64,000 bases of DNA from Propionibacteriaceae bacterium (GTDB lineage: Bacteria > Actinomycetota > Actinomycetes > Propionibacteriales > Propionibacteriaceae), in assembly GCA_031265875.1 (NCBI GenBank), contig JAISCA010000031.1:62001-126000 (forward strand), in the 5' to 3' direction. The notes beneath the pieces were generated by a model that worked only from the letters and a program-made list of their open reading frames with translations, was not told the origin of the DNA and did not search any database. Made by a program: the position numbers and the translations under genes. This document shows positions 15,888-23,774 of the stretch, one piece after another (positions within the stretch are counted from its first letter, which is position 1; each line of letters starts with the position of its first letter).

Positions 15888-16787
15888 TCATAGCCTCGGG
15901 CCTGGGTGTCGGCGAACGGGTCGCTTCCGCACCAGCCAGGTCAGGGCTGCGACGGTACCTGCGACACCTAGGCCGAGCACCATCTTGGACAACGCTGGCG
16001 CATTATCTGCTCGCGTACCGCTGTGATCACTCCCGCCAGTCGTAGCCGGTTCGACAGGAAGGAGTGACGTGTCCGGCATAGCGTTAACGCACCCGCTGTT
16101 AGGGCAAGTGTACTTCGTCTCTGGGGCGGTCGTCGTCAGACTCCGATAAGCCCTTAGAGCGGCATCGACGTCCAACGCATCGACGGCGTTCCCGACTAGG
16201 CCCCGAAGCTTGTGTGACCATGGGCCAAAGAGAAACAAGTAGACGACTATCAAGGCCAGTCCGACTGCTAGTACGACGAATGTCACAAGTAGTTGCCGTA
16301 GAGTCAAGGCAGCGGCGACAAATAAGACCGTTATAGCGGCCAACCACAGGAGGACGGCACCCGTCAGAATGTAGCGAAGCCGACCAGCCTGGTTCAGTGA
16401 GAGCCTCCCCACTGCGGTCACCAGTAGACCAGACGAGAGAGGCAGAACCAGCGACCACTGGGTGTTAGACAGATTCAGCGAATATATTACGATCGACATT
16501 TGTATGGCACTCAGAATTGGAAAGGGTATCCAGCATAGCCATGCAATCGCTTGCGCCCAGCCCCAAGTCATCGCGGGATGCTGGACCTGAGGCGTTTTGT
16601 CATTGATTAATTCAATGAAGGCACGCGCCCTTGGAGCGGCCAAAGCCCGCCATAATCCGTAGCCGGCAGCACCCCAGAGGATAGCGCAAAGGATTACCGC
16701 CAATACGAGCCAAACTAAAATTGTGACGATCAAGATCGAGACGGCGTTTGATTTGGGCAGCGTCTCCAACTCAGGGAGACTCGCCAT
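15888..16787 (-). CDS. Hypothetical multi-pass membrane protein
   Basis: 299 residues with about seven hydrophobic segments, for example AVSILIVTILVWLVLAVIL, LLVTFVVLAVGLALIVVYL and a last helix near MVLGLGVAGTVAALTWLV. Between residues 225 and 262 is a Cys-containing polar loop (KYTCPNSGCVNAMPD), with CPNSGC resembling half of a zinc ribbon. Start ATG 16787, or GTG 16790. I do not recognise the family. It is downstream of a second small membrane gene on the same strand and lies between two convergent AbiE modules. Base composition is lower in GC than the surroundings, which suggests acquisition. Confidence 0.65.
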   Translation of the reverse strand: MASLPELETLPKSNAVSILIVTILVWLVLAVILCAILWGAAGYGLWRALAAPRARAFIELINDKTPQVQHPAMTWGWAQAIAWLCWIPFPILSAIQMSIVIYSLNLSNTQWSLVLPLSSGLLVTAVGRLSLNQAGRLRYILTGAVLLWLAAITVLFVAAALTLRQLLVTFVVLAVGLALIVVYLFLFGPWSHKLRGLVGNAVDALDVDAALRAYRSLTTTAPETKYTCPNSGCVNAMPDTSLLPVEPATTGGSDHSGTRADNAPALSKMVLGLGVAGTVAALTWLVRKRPVRRHPGPRL

Positions 16788-16856
16788 CACAGTCAGGAAG
16801 CTGGCCGTGATAAGGACCAGGGAGATCGCGCTGAGCTTCGCTCGCGGTAGCCACGG

Positions 16857-17228
16857 TCAAGGATCTATTAAAAGTTGTCCAGCGCCTAAGCGGACGGCTG
16901 CGACGGCCAAGACTAGCTGTATGGCGAGGGTCGGCGCTCCCAAAAATATTGGATCGCTCCAAGGAATGGCCAGCGCGCATTGAATTACTATTCCGATAAT
17001 AGAAATTAATACGATTGCAATAAATGGAGCGGTGGGTGATTTAACTCCACTGGGGTAGAAGTTAGATAGATTGTTAAGACGTTCCCGGGTGACACGGAAG
17101 CGACTGCGCTTCAGGAGCGGCGAGATTGGGTCAGGCTCTTGGCTTATTGCGATAAGCAAGGCAAATTCCAAAGCAAACCACAGCGTGACCACCGAGGCCG
17201 CCAAGGCGGCGAAGAGCAGTCCTCGCAC
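16857..17228 (-). CDS. Small hypothetical membrane protein, possibly frameshifted at the 5' end
   Basis: 123 residues with about four hydrophobic segments (LLFAALAASVVTLWFALEF, FIAIVLISIIGIVIQCAL, LGAPTLAIQLVLAVAAV). The start is GTG 17228. Just upstream, in another frame, ATG 17299 opens MSNHSYDEVFFVTFETDS and continues to the same place; joining the frames would give one longer membrane protein, so a frameshift near 17228 is possible. No motif is recognised. Probably co-transcribed with the membrane gene at 15888-16787. Confidence 0.55.
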   Translation of the reverse strand: MRGLLFAALAASVVTLWFALEFALLIAISQEPDPISPLLKRSRFRVTRERLNNLSNFYPSGVKSPTAPFIAIVLISIIGIVIQCALAIPWSDPIFLGAPTLAIQLVLAVAAVRLGAGQLLIDP

Positions 17229-17399
17229 ATTTTGTCCACTTCGCCTGAGTCAGTCTCGAATGTGACAAAGAAAACCTCGTCGTATGAATGATTACTCATG
17301 ATCGTCCTTTCGCCGCGTGTCACATCAGCTTGGCGCCGACCACTGACAGTCCGAGGCCAGCAGGGCGCTTTGGCGCTTTGGGCTGCGTGCTGGCGCTTC

Positions 17400-18293
17400 C
17401 TACTCCCAAGCACGAAGCGACGCGTTCCACGCTGAACCGCTCACAGCCCCGCCGAGCGCAGGATCGACGAACGCCAGGCACCGTGCTAGAAGGTCGTCGA
17501 AGGATTCCGGCGTCGAGTCCTCCAGACGCTGCTTGCGACGCCAGGCGATCCACTTGGGTTGGGCGATCTTGGCCATGCCGTCGAGGACTCTCGCCAAGGG
17601 CTGAAGCTCGACCCGCCTGTGCTCGGCCACGGTTTTGAACGACTGCTCGACGTCGTCACCTTTGAGGATCCGCCGGCTGGAGATGTGGTCGATGTCGACG
17701 AAGTCGCGCCACCGCGTGTTGGCTATGCCACGCTCCAGGGCGGTCACGATCTTCTCGGCCAGCACCATGTGATCGGGATACGCGAGCAGCGACACGGTGT
17801 CACCTAGCAGGCGAGGCAACTCAGTCATCGCCGGGGCGGGCCAGATCGGGTCGCCGAAATTCACGTCGGCGTGCAAGGTCATCCGGGCGCTCGCCAAGCC
17901 CACGTCGAAGTGGACGCGCACGCCGGTGTAGTCACTTCCGTCGCGGATGATCTCCCCGTGAACCGACCTGGCATCGAGCGTGAGTCCATCATCGAGCGGG
18001 ACGACGGCGATAGCCTGAATTCGCCGAACGCATTCATCGACGTCGTTGGAGAAGCCAGAAGCGAGGAAGTCCAAATCACGGGTCGGGCGACGAGCCGCGA
18101 AAGCGGCCATCAAGACTCCGCCCTTGAGGACGAAGTCCTGCGCCTGGTCGGATGCGGCCAGTCTCACCAGGAGACCCTCCAGCGCGTACATGGTCAAATA
18201 CTCGGCGACATCGCGCTGAGAACGCTTGGCCAGGTTGCGCAGGTCGTTGTACACCTGACCGGCGCGAGTACCACGGGTCGGGGTGGGACTCAT
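17400..18293 (-). CDS. AbiEii-family nucleotidyltransferase toxin (second module)
   Basis: 297 residues. The FVLKGGVLM, then RPTRDLDFLA signature near 53-78 gives the GG...DxD active site of MNT-fold toxins. Downstream KIVTALERG, then TRWRDFVDIDH matches the C-terminal conserved Lys and Asp elements of the family. It overlaps the antitoxin stop by four bases, so translation is coupled. It is convergent with the AbiE pair at 14259-15771 and only distantly similar to it, so the two modules are independent rather than a recent duplication. Confidence 0.87.
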   Translation of the reverse strand: MSPTPTRGTRAGQVYNDLRNLAKRSQRDVAEYLTMYALEGLLVRLAASDQAQDFVLKGGVLMAAFAARRPTRDLDFLASGFSNDVDECVRRIQAIAVVPLDDGLTLDARSVHGEIIRDGSDYTGVRVHFDVGLASARMTLHADVNFGDPIWPAPAMTELPRLLGDTVSLLAYPDHMVLAEKIVTALERGIANTRWRDFVDIDHISSRRILKGDDVEQSFKTVAEHRRVELQPLARVLDGMAKIAQPKWIAWRRKQRLEDSTPESFDDLLARCLAFVDPALGGAVSGSAWNASLRAWE

Positions 18294-18862
18294 AGGAGAA
18301 TCTCCAACGCTCGCCTAATTTGACCGGCCACGCGGGGGAATGATCGGGTCGTATTTAGGAGTTGGGACGGCACACCATGCTGGTCACACAGCCATCGACG
18401 CAGCGCCAGAGAGGCTTGGTCGGCGCCTTCACGGTGCGCCAGGCGGAAGCAGTCGACGATCGTGCGCTCAGGCGAGTACACGAACACCTCCACCCCTCCG
18501 ACCGTTTGAAGAGGCGTGCGGCCAACGTCGAACGTGGCGGTGTCGAAGGAATGCCAGGCCACATGCTCAAAAGCGGCCGGATGGCGGGTGCCGCGGGGCA
18601 GAGCGATGTCGGTGGCGAAGGGGATGGCGTCGCTCAAACCATGCCACACCAGCGCGCTGGTCAAGCACATTGTCGCTCGCGCTTGACGAGCGGTCACGCC
18701 CGCCAAGCTGGCGAGCGACGGATCGACGGCCGCCGGATCGAGGTACACCCCACGCCCGATGCGTTCTAATCTGCCGGCGGCCACTTCCGCGTACACCTGG
18801 TCCTTAGTCAGGCCGGCGTCGCGAGCGTCATCCAGTGTCAGGACACCGTTCATCGCCACCAC
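18290..18862 (-). CDS. AbiEi-family antitoxin (second module)
   Basis: 190 residues. The N-terminal winged helix VLTLDDARDAGLTKDQVYAE, then RLERIGRGVYLDP, is followed by the C-domain with CLTSALVWHGLSD and SPERTIVDCFRL. It represses its own promoter and neutralises the adjacent nucleotidyltransferase. GTG 18862 is favoured because AGGAGG lies seven bases before it; ATG 18853 is the alternative. A large palindrome sits directly upstream. Confidence 0.86.
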   Translation of the reverse strand: MVAMNGVLTLDDARDAGLTKDQVYAEVAAGRLERIGRGVYLDPAAVDPSLASLAGVTARQARATMCLTSALVWHGLSDAIPFATDIALPRGTRHPAAFEHVAWHSFDTATFDVGRTPLQTVGGVEVFVYSPERTIVDCFRLAHREGADQASLALRRWLCDQHGVPSQLLNTTRSFPRVAGQIRRALEILL

Positions 18863-18870
18863 ATCCCCTC

Positions 18871-18909
18871 CTAACTGTCTACAGTAATACTGTATCTGTA
18901 TACGGTTAG
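18871..18909. promoter_or_regulatory. Operator of the second AbiE module
   Basis: A core palindrome TACAGTA-A-TACTGTA (18880-18894) is enclosed by CTAAC (18871) and GTTAG (18905). It lies beside the Shine-Dalgarno sequence of the antitoxin gene, in the expected place for autoregulation. Confidence 0.7.
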
Positions 18910-19055
18910 AGTCGAGCGTAGATCACCTGGTGGACGCCTCGGCCTGTTCGACATCGATGATAGCGATCAACTCTCCGCGTGGTCGTTGACCATGGCAGTA
19001 AGGCTACGGGTGACCACTGACGTTTTCGCTGGAGCAGAGGATCTCTGGAGGCGAC

Positions 19056-20195
19056 TCAGGCCAATAGCACCCGCTGGAGGGCGATGACGGCGGCCCCGCG
19101 GGCCCAGTCGAAGGGGTCGGAGGGCTGGACGACGTAGTCGACCTCGTCGGCCAGCGGGTCGCGGTCCTCTTGCAGGCCGGCGGCGACATCGCGGGCCGCG
19201 ACCTCGGCCAACCGGGCTGATTCGCCGGACAGGATGACGCGCTCCGGCAGGGCGATGTTGGCGACGGCGGCGACTAGGCGACCGAGCGCGCGACCCGAGG
19301 CGGACACCACTGAGCTGGCGACGGGATTGCCGTCGAGGGCCAGGTCGAGGCACTCGTCGAACGACACCGGCCGCCCCAGCCCCGCCGCCACGCTGGCTTC
19401 GATCCCGGCGTCGGACAGCAGCGCCGCCGCGCAGCCGGTGTGGCCCTGTGCGCAGCGGGGTCCGTTGGGGTCGAGGCGCATATGTCCGATCAGTCCGATG
19501 CCGTAATCGGGGGTCTCGACCCGGTGGCCGCCGCTGACCAGGCCGTAGCCGACGCCGACGCCCATGGTGATGAGAGCGAAGGAGTCCAACCCACGCCCGG
19601 CCCCGAACCAGTGCTGGGCCTCGGTCAGCCCGGCCACGTCATTGGCCAGCGCGACGGGCACGCCGAGCCTGGCGCCGACCAGGTCGCCCAGGGGTACGTT
19701 CTGCCAGCCCAGGAACGGCGCCCGCTGCACCACGTCGTCCGGCCCGACGTTGCCGCCCAGCCCGATGCCGACGGCGGCGAGCGCCCGCCCGCCGGCCAGG
19801 TCGGCCACGAGGGCTTCGATCCGGGCCACGACGGCCTGGGGGTCGCGTCCGACCAGTTCGATTTGGCCGGTCGCCAGGACGTGGGCGGACATGTCGACGA
19901 GGACGCCGGAGACTGAGGCGCCGGTCAACTTGAGCCCGGCGAAAAGGTGGGTCCCGGCGGCGATGCTGAGCGGCTTCGAGGGACGGCCGAGCCCGCGGCG
20001 GGGCCCGTCGGGCGCCTCGGCCTCCAAGACCAGCCCGGCCTTGAGCAGCGGGGTGACGAGACGTGTCACCGTCCCCGGGGTGAGATCGTGGCGGCGGGCC
20101 AACTCGGCCCGAGAGACCGGACCGTCCAGGAGGATGGCGATGGCCAGGTCGCGGGTCAGCCCTTCCAGACCCAGGTGCGGCGGTGAGGCAGCCAC
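19056..20195 (-). CDS. ROK-family transcriptional repressor of the sugar operon
   Basis: 379 residues. An N-terminal winged helix (RDLAIAILLDGPVSRAELAR, then TVTRLVTPLLKAG) joins a ROK sugar-kinase-like domain with the zinc motif CAQGHTGC near 268-275 and NDVAGLTEAQHWFGAG near 200. Such regulators release DNA when a sugar or sugar phosphate binds. GTG 20195 is chosen because GAGGAGG lies five bases upstream; the frame remains open further upstream to 20276. It is divergent from the ABC/glucosidase operon, which it most likely represses. Confidence 0.86.
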   Translation of the reverse strand: MAASPPHLGLEGLTRDLAIAILLDGPVSRAELARRHDLTPGTVTRLVTPLLKAGLVLEAEAPDGPRRGLGRPSKPLSIAAGTHLFAGLKLTGASVSGVLVDMSAHVLATGQIELVGRDPQAVVARIEALVADLAGGRALAAVGIGLGGNVGPDDVVQRAPFLGWQNVPLGDLVGARLGVPVALANDVAGLTEAQHWFGAGRGLDSFALITMGVGVGYGLVSGGHRVETPDYGIGLIGHMRLDPNGPRCAQGHTGCAAALLSDAGIEASVAAGLGRPVSFDECLDLALDGNPVASSVVSASGRALGRLVAAVANIALPERVILSGESARLAEVAARDVAAGLQEDRDPLADEVDYVVQPSDPFDWARGAAVIALQRVLLA

Positions 20196-20410
20196 GGAAG
20201 CCTCCTCACTCTGCGGCGTAATTATGTTACTGCCGGCAAGGAACATACCACCGATCCGCTCGTTGGAGCAGTCCAAACCGTTCGTACAGCCGTTACCGTT
20301 CTGTGATTTTGTTTCTTATTGACATAAAATCAAGAGCATAGAACAATATAAGCAATCGGCGACGAGGCCGATGCGCGGCACTTCGATGTGCCCCCACCAA
20401 GGAGTTGAAC
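20196..20410. promoter_or_regulatory. Divergent promoter region between ROK regulator and sugar operon
   Basis: Holds TTGACA at 20319-20324 followed by an AT-rich stretch suited to a -10 element, and an inverted repeat GATTTT (20305-20310) with AAAATC (20326-20331) spanning the -35 region, a candidate ROK operator. AAGGAG at 20399 serves the solute-binding protein gene. Confidence 0.5.
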
Positions 20411-21685
20411 ATGTTCAAACGCCCTCTCACCGTTCTCCTGGGCGCGGCCCTCGCGCTGGGAGCGCTGGCGGCCTGTTCGGGCGGCGAGCCCAACACCGAT
20501 CCCTCCGGATCGAACGCCTCTGAAGTCACGATCACCTATTGGCATGGCTATTCCGTCGACTCATCCGAGGTCGCCACCCTGGTCGACCAGGTCATCCCGG
20601 CCTTCGAGGCCGCCCATCCCGGCGTCAAGGTCGAGCAGGTGGCCGTCCCCTACGACGACTTGCACCAGAAACTGGTCACCGGCGTGGCCGGCGGCGTCCT
20701 GCCCGACGTCGTCCGCTCCGACATCATCTGGGTGCCCGAACTGGCTGACCTGGGCGTGCTGGAGCCCCTCGACGTGGCGATGAGCGACTTCTCCGCCTTA
20801 GCCGCCCGCGTCTATCCCGGACCGCTGGAGACCAACGCCTGGGATGGCCACTACTACGGCCTGCCTCTCGACACCAACACGCTGGTCCAGTTCTACAACC
20901 CCGCCGTCTACCAGGCGGCCGGCGTCAACGTGCCCACGACGACCGCGGAACTGGTGGCCTCCGCGGCGGCCCTCAAGGACCATGGCGTCTACGCCTTCGG
21001 TGAACAGGATCTGGGCGGCTGGAACGTCTTGCCTTGGATCTGGAGCTTCGGTGGCGACATCACCAATGCCGCCGTCACCCAGGCCAGCGGCGCCATCGAC
21101 TCGCCGGCCTCGGTGGCCGCGATCCAGTGGCTCTACGACCTCTACAAGGCGGGCGACGTGCCTACCATCATCACTCAGTCGGGCGCCGTACAAACCAATG
21201 ACGGTTTCGCCGCTGGCGAGTACGGCATGATCCTGGGCGGCCCCTGGATGTACCCGATCTTCCAGGGCTCCTACCCGGACTTCGCTTTCGAGTCGGCCCT
21301 GGTCCCGGCCGGTCCCGGCGGGTCGGTCTCCGTCGTCGGCGGCGAGGACATCGTCGTGACGGCCTCCTCGCCGCACAAGGCGGCGGCCCTCGATTTCGTC
21401 CGTTACCTACTGTCCGAAGAAGCCCAACGGGCCTTCGCCGAAGTCGGCCAGTTCTCCGTCCTGCAGTCCCTGGGCCCCGACATGACCTCGATCCAGCCCT
21501 ACTACTCGGCCTTCGTCGACCAGCTGGCCCAGGCCAAGCCGCGCCCGCCGACACCGGCCTGGCCGGCCATGGACGCCGCGCTCAAGGCCGCCTTGCAGGA
21601 AGTTTTCCTGGGCGACGGCGACATCCCGGCCGCCCTGAGCGCACTGGCCGTCGAGCTCGACGCCCTACTGGCCCAATACAACTGA
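20411..21685 (+). CDS. ABC transporter sugar-binding lipoprotein
   Basis: 424 residues. A lipoprotein signal peptide with lipobox LGALAAC puts the mature N-terminal Cys near residue 22. The rest is a family 1 extracellular solute-binding protein: EVTITYWHGYSVDSSEV, later WDGHYYGLPLDTNT, FAAGEYGMILGGPWMY and ALDFVRYLLSEEAQ. It captures an oligosaccharide outside the membrane and delivers it to the two permeases that follow. ATG 20411 has AAGGAG six bases upstream. No ATPase gene is in the operon, so a shared MsiK-type ATPase encoded elsewhere is likely. Confidence 0.9.
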   Translation: MFKRPLTVLLGAALALGALAACSGGEPNTDPSGSNASEVTITYWHGYSVDSSEVATLVDQVIPAFEAAHPGVKVEQVAVPYDDLHQKLVTGVAGGVLPDVVRSDIIWVPELADLGVLEPLDVAMSDFSALAARVYPGPLETNAWDGHYYGLPLDTNTLVQFYNPAVYQAAGVNVPTTTAELVASAAALKDHGVYAFGEQDLGGWNVLPWIWSFGGDITNAAVTQASGAIDSPASVAAIQWLYDLYKAGDVPTIITQSGAVQTNDGFAAGEYGMILGGPWMYPIFQGSYPDFAFESALVPAGPGGSVSVVGGEDIVVTASSPHKAAALDFVRYLLSEEAQRAFAEVGQFSVLQSLGPDMTSIQPYYSAFVDQLAQAKPRPPTPAWPAMDAALKAALQEVFLGDGDIPAALSALAVELDALLAQYN

Positions 21686-21783
21686 GGAACCCCAAAAAGT
21701 GTCCTCCCTCCGCTGCGCTCCGGTCCGGTACTGTTCGGGGACCCCGAGAATAGGCCAAACTCGGCCCATTCGTCATAGTTCAC
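21684..21783 (+). repeat. Dispersed CTAG-bounded repeat, copy B1
   Basis: Begins at the stop codon of the binding-protein gene; shares GTGTCCTCCCTCCGCTGCG and GGTCCGGTACTGTTCGGGG with the other copies. It is followed at once by copy B2, a tandem arrangement. Confidence 0.85.
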
Positions 21784-21789
21784 AGACGC

Positions 21790-21904
21790 CTAGAAGCCCC
21801 AGAAAGTGTCCTCCCTCCGCTGCGCTCCGGTCCGGTACTTTCCGGGGACCCCGAGAAATCGAAAACTCGGCTCATTCGGCGAAGTCTCAGACACCTGAAG
21901 CTAG
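21790..21904 (+). repeat. Dispersed CTAG-bounded repeat, copy B2
   Basis: Complete 115-bp copy from CTAGAAGC to a terminal CTAG. Its last base is the G of the GTG start of the permease gene. With B1 it separates the binding-protein gene from the permeases and may modulate their relative expression. Confidence 0.88.
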
Positions 21905-22896
21905 TGAAGCTAGCCGATAGATCCGCCATGACATTGACCGCTACCACCGTGACCGCCCCGACCGCCCGCCCGCGCCCTCCAGCCGGGTCCAGGCGGGCGG
22001 GACGGTCACGGCCGTCCTGGCGCTCGCCGGCCTACCTCTTCATCTTGCCTGGCTTCGCCGTCTTCAGCCTGGTCATGGTCTACCCGACCGTCCAGGCCTT
22101 CCTCATGAGCCTGCAGGACTTCTCCCTGGTGGCGACCAAACCATCCCAGTGGATCGGACTGACCAATTACCTCGACGCGCTGAGCGACCCCGTCTTCTGG
22201 CGGGCCCTGGCCAACTCGGGCGTCTACATGGTCGTCACCGTGCCCGGCCAGATGGTCCTCGGCTTGGCCTGCGCCATCGCTTTGAAGAACCGCCTCAAGG
22301 GCCGGTCGGCCTTCCGGATCATGGTCTACATCCCCGTCATCACGAGTTGGGTCGTCGTCTCCATCCTGTTCAAGTTCCTGTTCCAGACTGAAGGCGGTCT
22401 CGTCAATTTTATCTTGACTGATGTGACCCACCTCGGCGACAGCGGCGTGGACTGGTTCAACGGCCGTTGGACGGCCTTGGTGGCGATCTGCGCCCTCGGC
22501 GTCTGGAAGGGCGTCGGCTGGACCATGATCATCTTCCTGGCCGCCCTGCAATCCGTCCCCGACCAGTTGTACGAGGCCGCCCAAGTCGACGGCGCCGGCG
22601 GTCTGGCCCAGTTCTGGCATGTCACCTTGCCTTCGATCCGTCGCACCCTCCTCTTCATCACGATCATGCTCGTCATCGGCGCCTTCAACGTCTTCATCTC
22701 GGTCTCCCTGATGACCGGCGGCGGCCCCGCCAACCAGACCCAGGTGCCGCTGACCTACCTCTACCGCCAGGCCTTCAACTTCCTCGACTTCGGTTACGGC
22801 TCGGCCATCGCCTTCATGCTGACCGCCTTGATCGCACTCTTCTCCGCCGTTCAGTTCCGTCTCGGCGACAAGGCCGCCGAGGAGGCGATCGCATGA
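21904..22896 (+). CDS. ABC sugar permease, MalF/UgpA type
   Basis: 330 residues from GTG 21904, or 322 from ATG 21928; neither has a strong ribosome binding site and the upstream repeat may have altered the native start. Six or more membrane helices follow a basic N-terminus. The permease motif EAAQVDGAGGLAQFWHVTLP near 223-242 (EAA loop) contacts the ATPase. It pairs with the next gene, whose ATG overlaps its stop as ATGA, and imports the sugar bound by the lipoprotein upstream. Confidence 0.88.
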   Translation: MKLADRSAMTLTATTVTAPTARPRPPAGSRRAGRSRPSWRSPAYLFILPGFAVFSLVMVYPTVQAFLMSLQDFSLVATKPSQWIGLTNYLDALSDPVFWRALANSGVYMVVTVPGQMVLGLACAIALKNRLKGRSAFRIMVYIPVITSWVVVSILFKFLFQTEGGLVNFILTDVTHLGDSGVDWFNGRWTALVAICALGVWKGVGWTMIIFLAALQSVPDQLYEAAQVDGAGGLAQFWHVTLPSIRRTLLFITIMLVIGAFNVFISVSLMTGGGPANQTQVPLTYLYRQAFNFLDFGYGSAIAFMLTALIALFSAVQFRLGDKAAEEAIA

Positions 22897-23774
22897 CCAC
22901 CCGGCACCGAACCCGCCCCCATACGACCGTCCGCGCCTCGCAGCGCCGCCGCCGCCGCTGGTTGACGGCCGGCCGCTACCTCGTCCTCTCGCTGGCCTCG
23001 CTGGTCTCCCTCGGCCCGCTGGTCTACCTGCTCCTGGTGTCGTCGCGTGAGAACGCTTACTCCTTGACCAGCCCGGCCGATCTCTTGACGGGACGGCATT
23101 CCTTGGCCAACTACCGCCAGGCCTGGATCGCCGGCGACCTGGCCCAGAGCTTCCTCAACTCGATCGTCCTGGCCGTCGGGACGACCGGCCTGGTCGTCCT
23201 GCTCGGCTCGATGATGGCCTACGGCTTCGCCCGCTTCCGCTTCCCCGGCCGCGGCCTGCTCTTCGCCTTGATCGTGGTCGAGTTGATGGTTCCCTCCATC
23301 ATGCTCATCATCCCTCAGTTCATCCTGGCCCGGGACCTCCATCTGCTCGATTCCCGCTGGGGCTTGCTGCTGGTCTACGTCGGCACCAACCTGGCCTTCA
23401 ACACCTTCCTCCTACGCGGCTTCTTCGCCGGTGTGCCGGTCGAGTTGGAGGAGTCGATGCGGATCGACGGGGCCGGCCCCTGGCGCCGCTACTGGCAGCT
23501 CATGCTGCCGCTGGCCAAGCCCGCCCTGGCCACCTGCGCCATCTTCTCCTTCCTCGGCGCCTGGGACGAGTACGTCTGGACGATGACGATCATCTCCAGC
23601 CCAGACAAACGTACTTTGCCACTGACCATCGCACTGTTCTCCGGCGCCCACCAGACCAACTGGGGCCTGACCTTCGCCGCCTCGGCCATCGCCCTCATCC
23701 CTGTCCTAGTCGTCTTCTTCTGCTGCCAGCGCCAGTTCGTCGGCGGCATCACCGCGGGAGCGCTCAAATCATGA
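22893..23774 (+). CDS. ABC sugar permease, MalG/UgpE type
   Basis: 293 residues with six predicted helices after an Arg-rich cytoplasmic N-terminus. The EAA loop reads ELEESMRIDGAGPWRRYWQL near residues 189-208. It forms the second membrane subunit of the importer. It overlaps its neighbours by four bases at both ends (ATGA upstream and at 23771), so the whole operon is translationally coupled through the following glycosidase. Confidence 0.9.
   Translation: MTTRHRTRPHTTVRASQRRRRRWLTAGRYLVLSLASLVSLGPLVYLLLVSSRENAYSLTSPADLLTGRHSLANYRQAWIAGDLAQSFLNSIVLAVGTTGLVVLLGSMMAYGFARFRFPGRGLLFALIVVELMVPSIMLIIPQFILARDLHLLDSRWGLLLVYVGTNLAFNTFLLRGFFAGVPVELEESMRIDGAGPWRRYWQLMLPLAKPALATCAIFSFLGAWDEYVWTMTIISSPDKRTLPLTIALFSGAHQTNWGLTFAASAIALIPVLVVFFCCQRQFVGGITAGALKS

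Noticed and set aside
8344..18909. Prophage or integrative element
   Set aside because: No integrase, structural, relaxase or replication gene was seen and no tRNA borders the region, so it is described only as an accessory region.
21699..21920. Small gene formed by the two tandem CTAG-bounded repeats
   Set aside because: The frame is simply the repeat translated twice; similar frames arise at every copy and lack ribosome binding sites.
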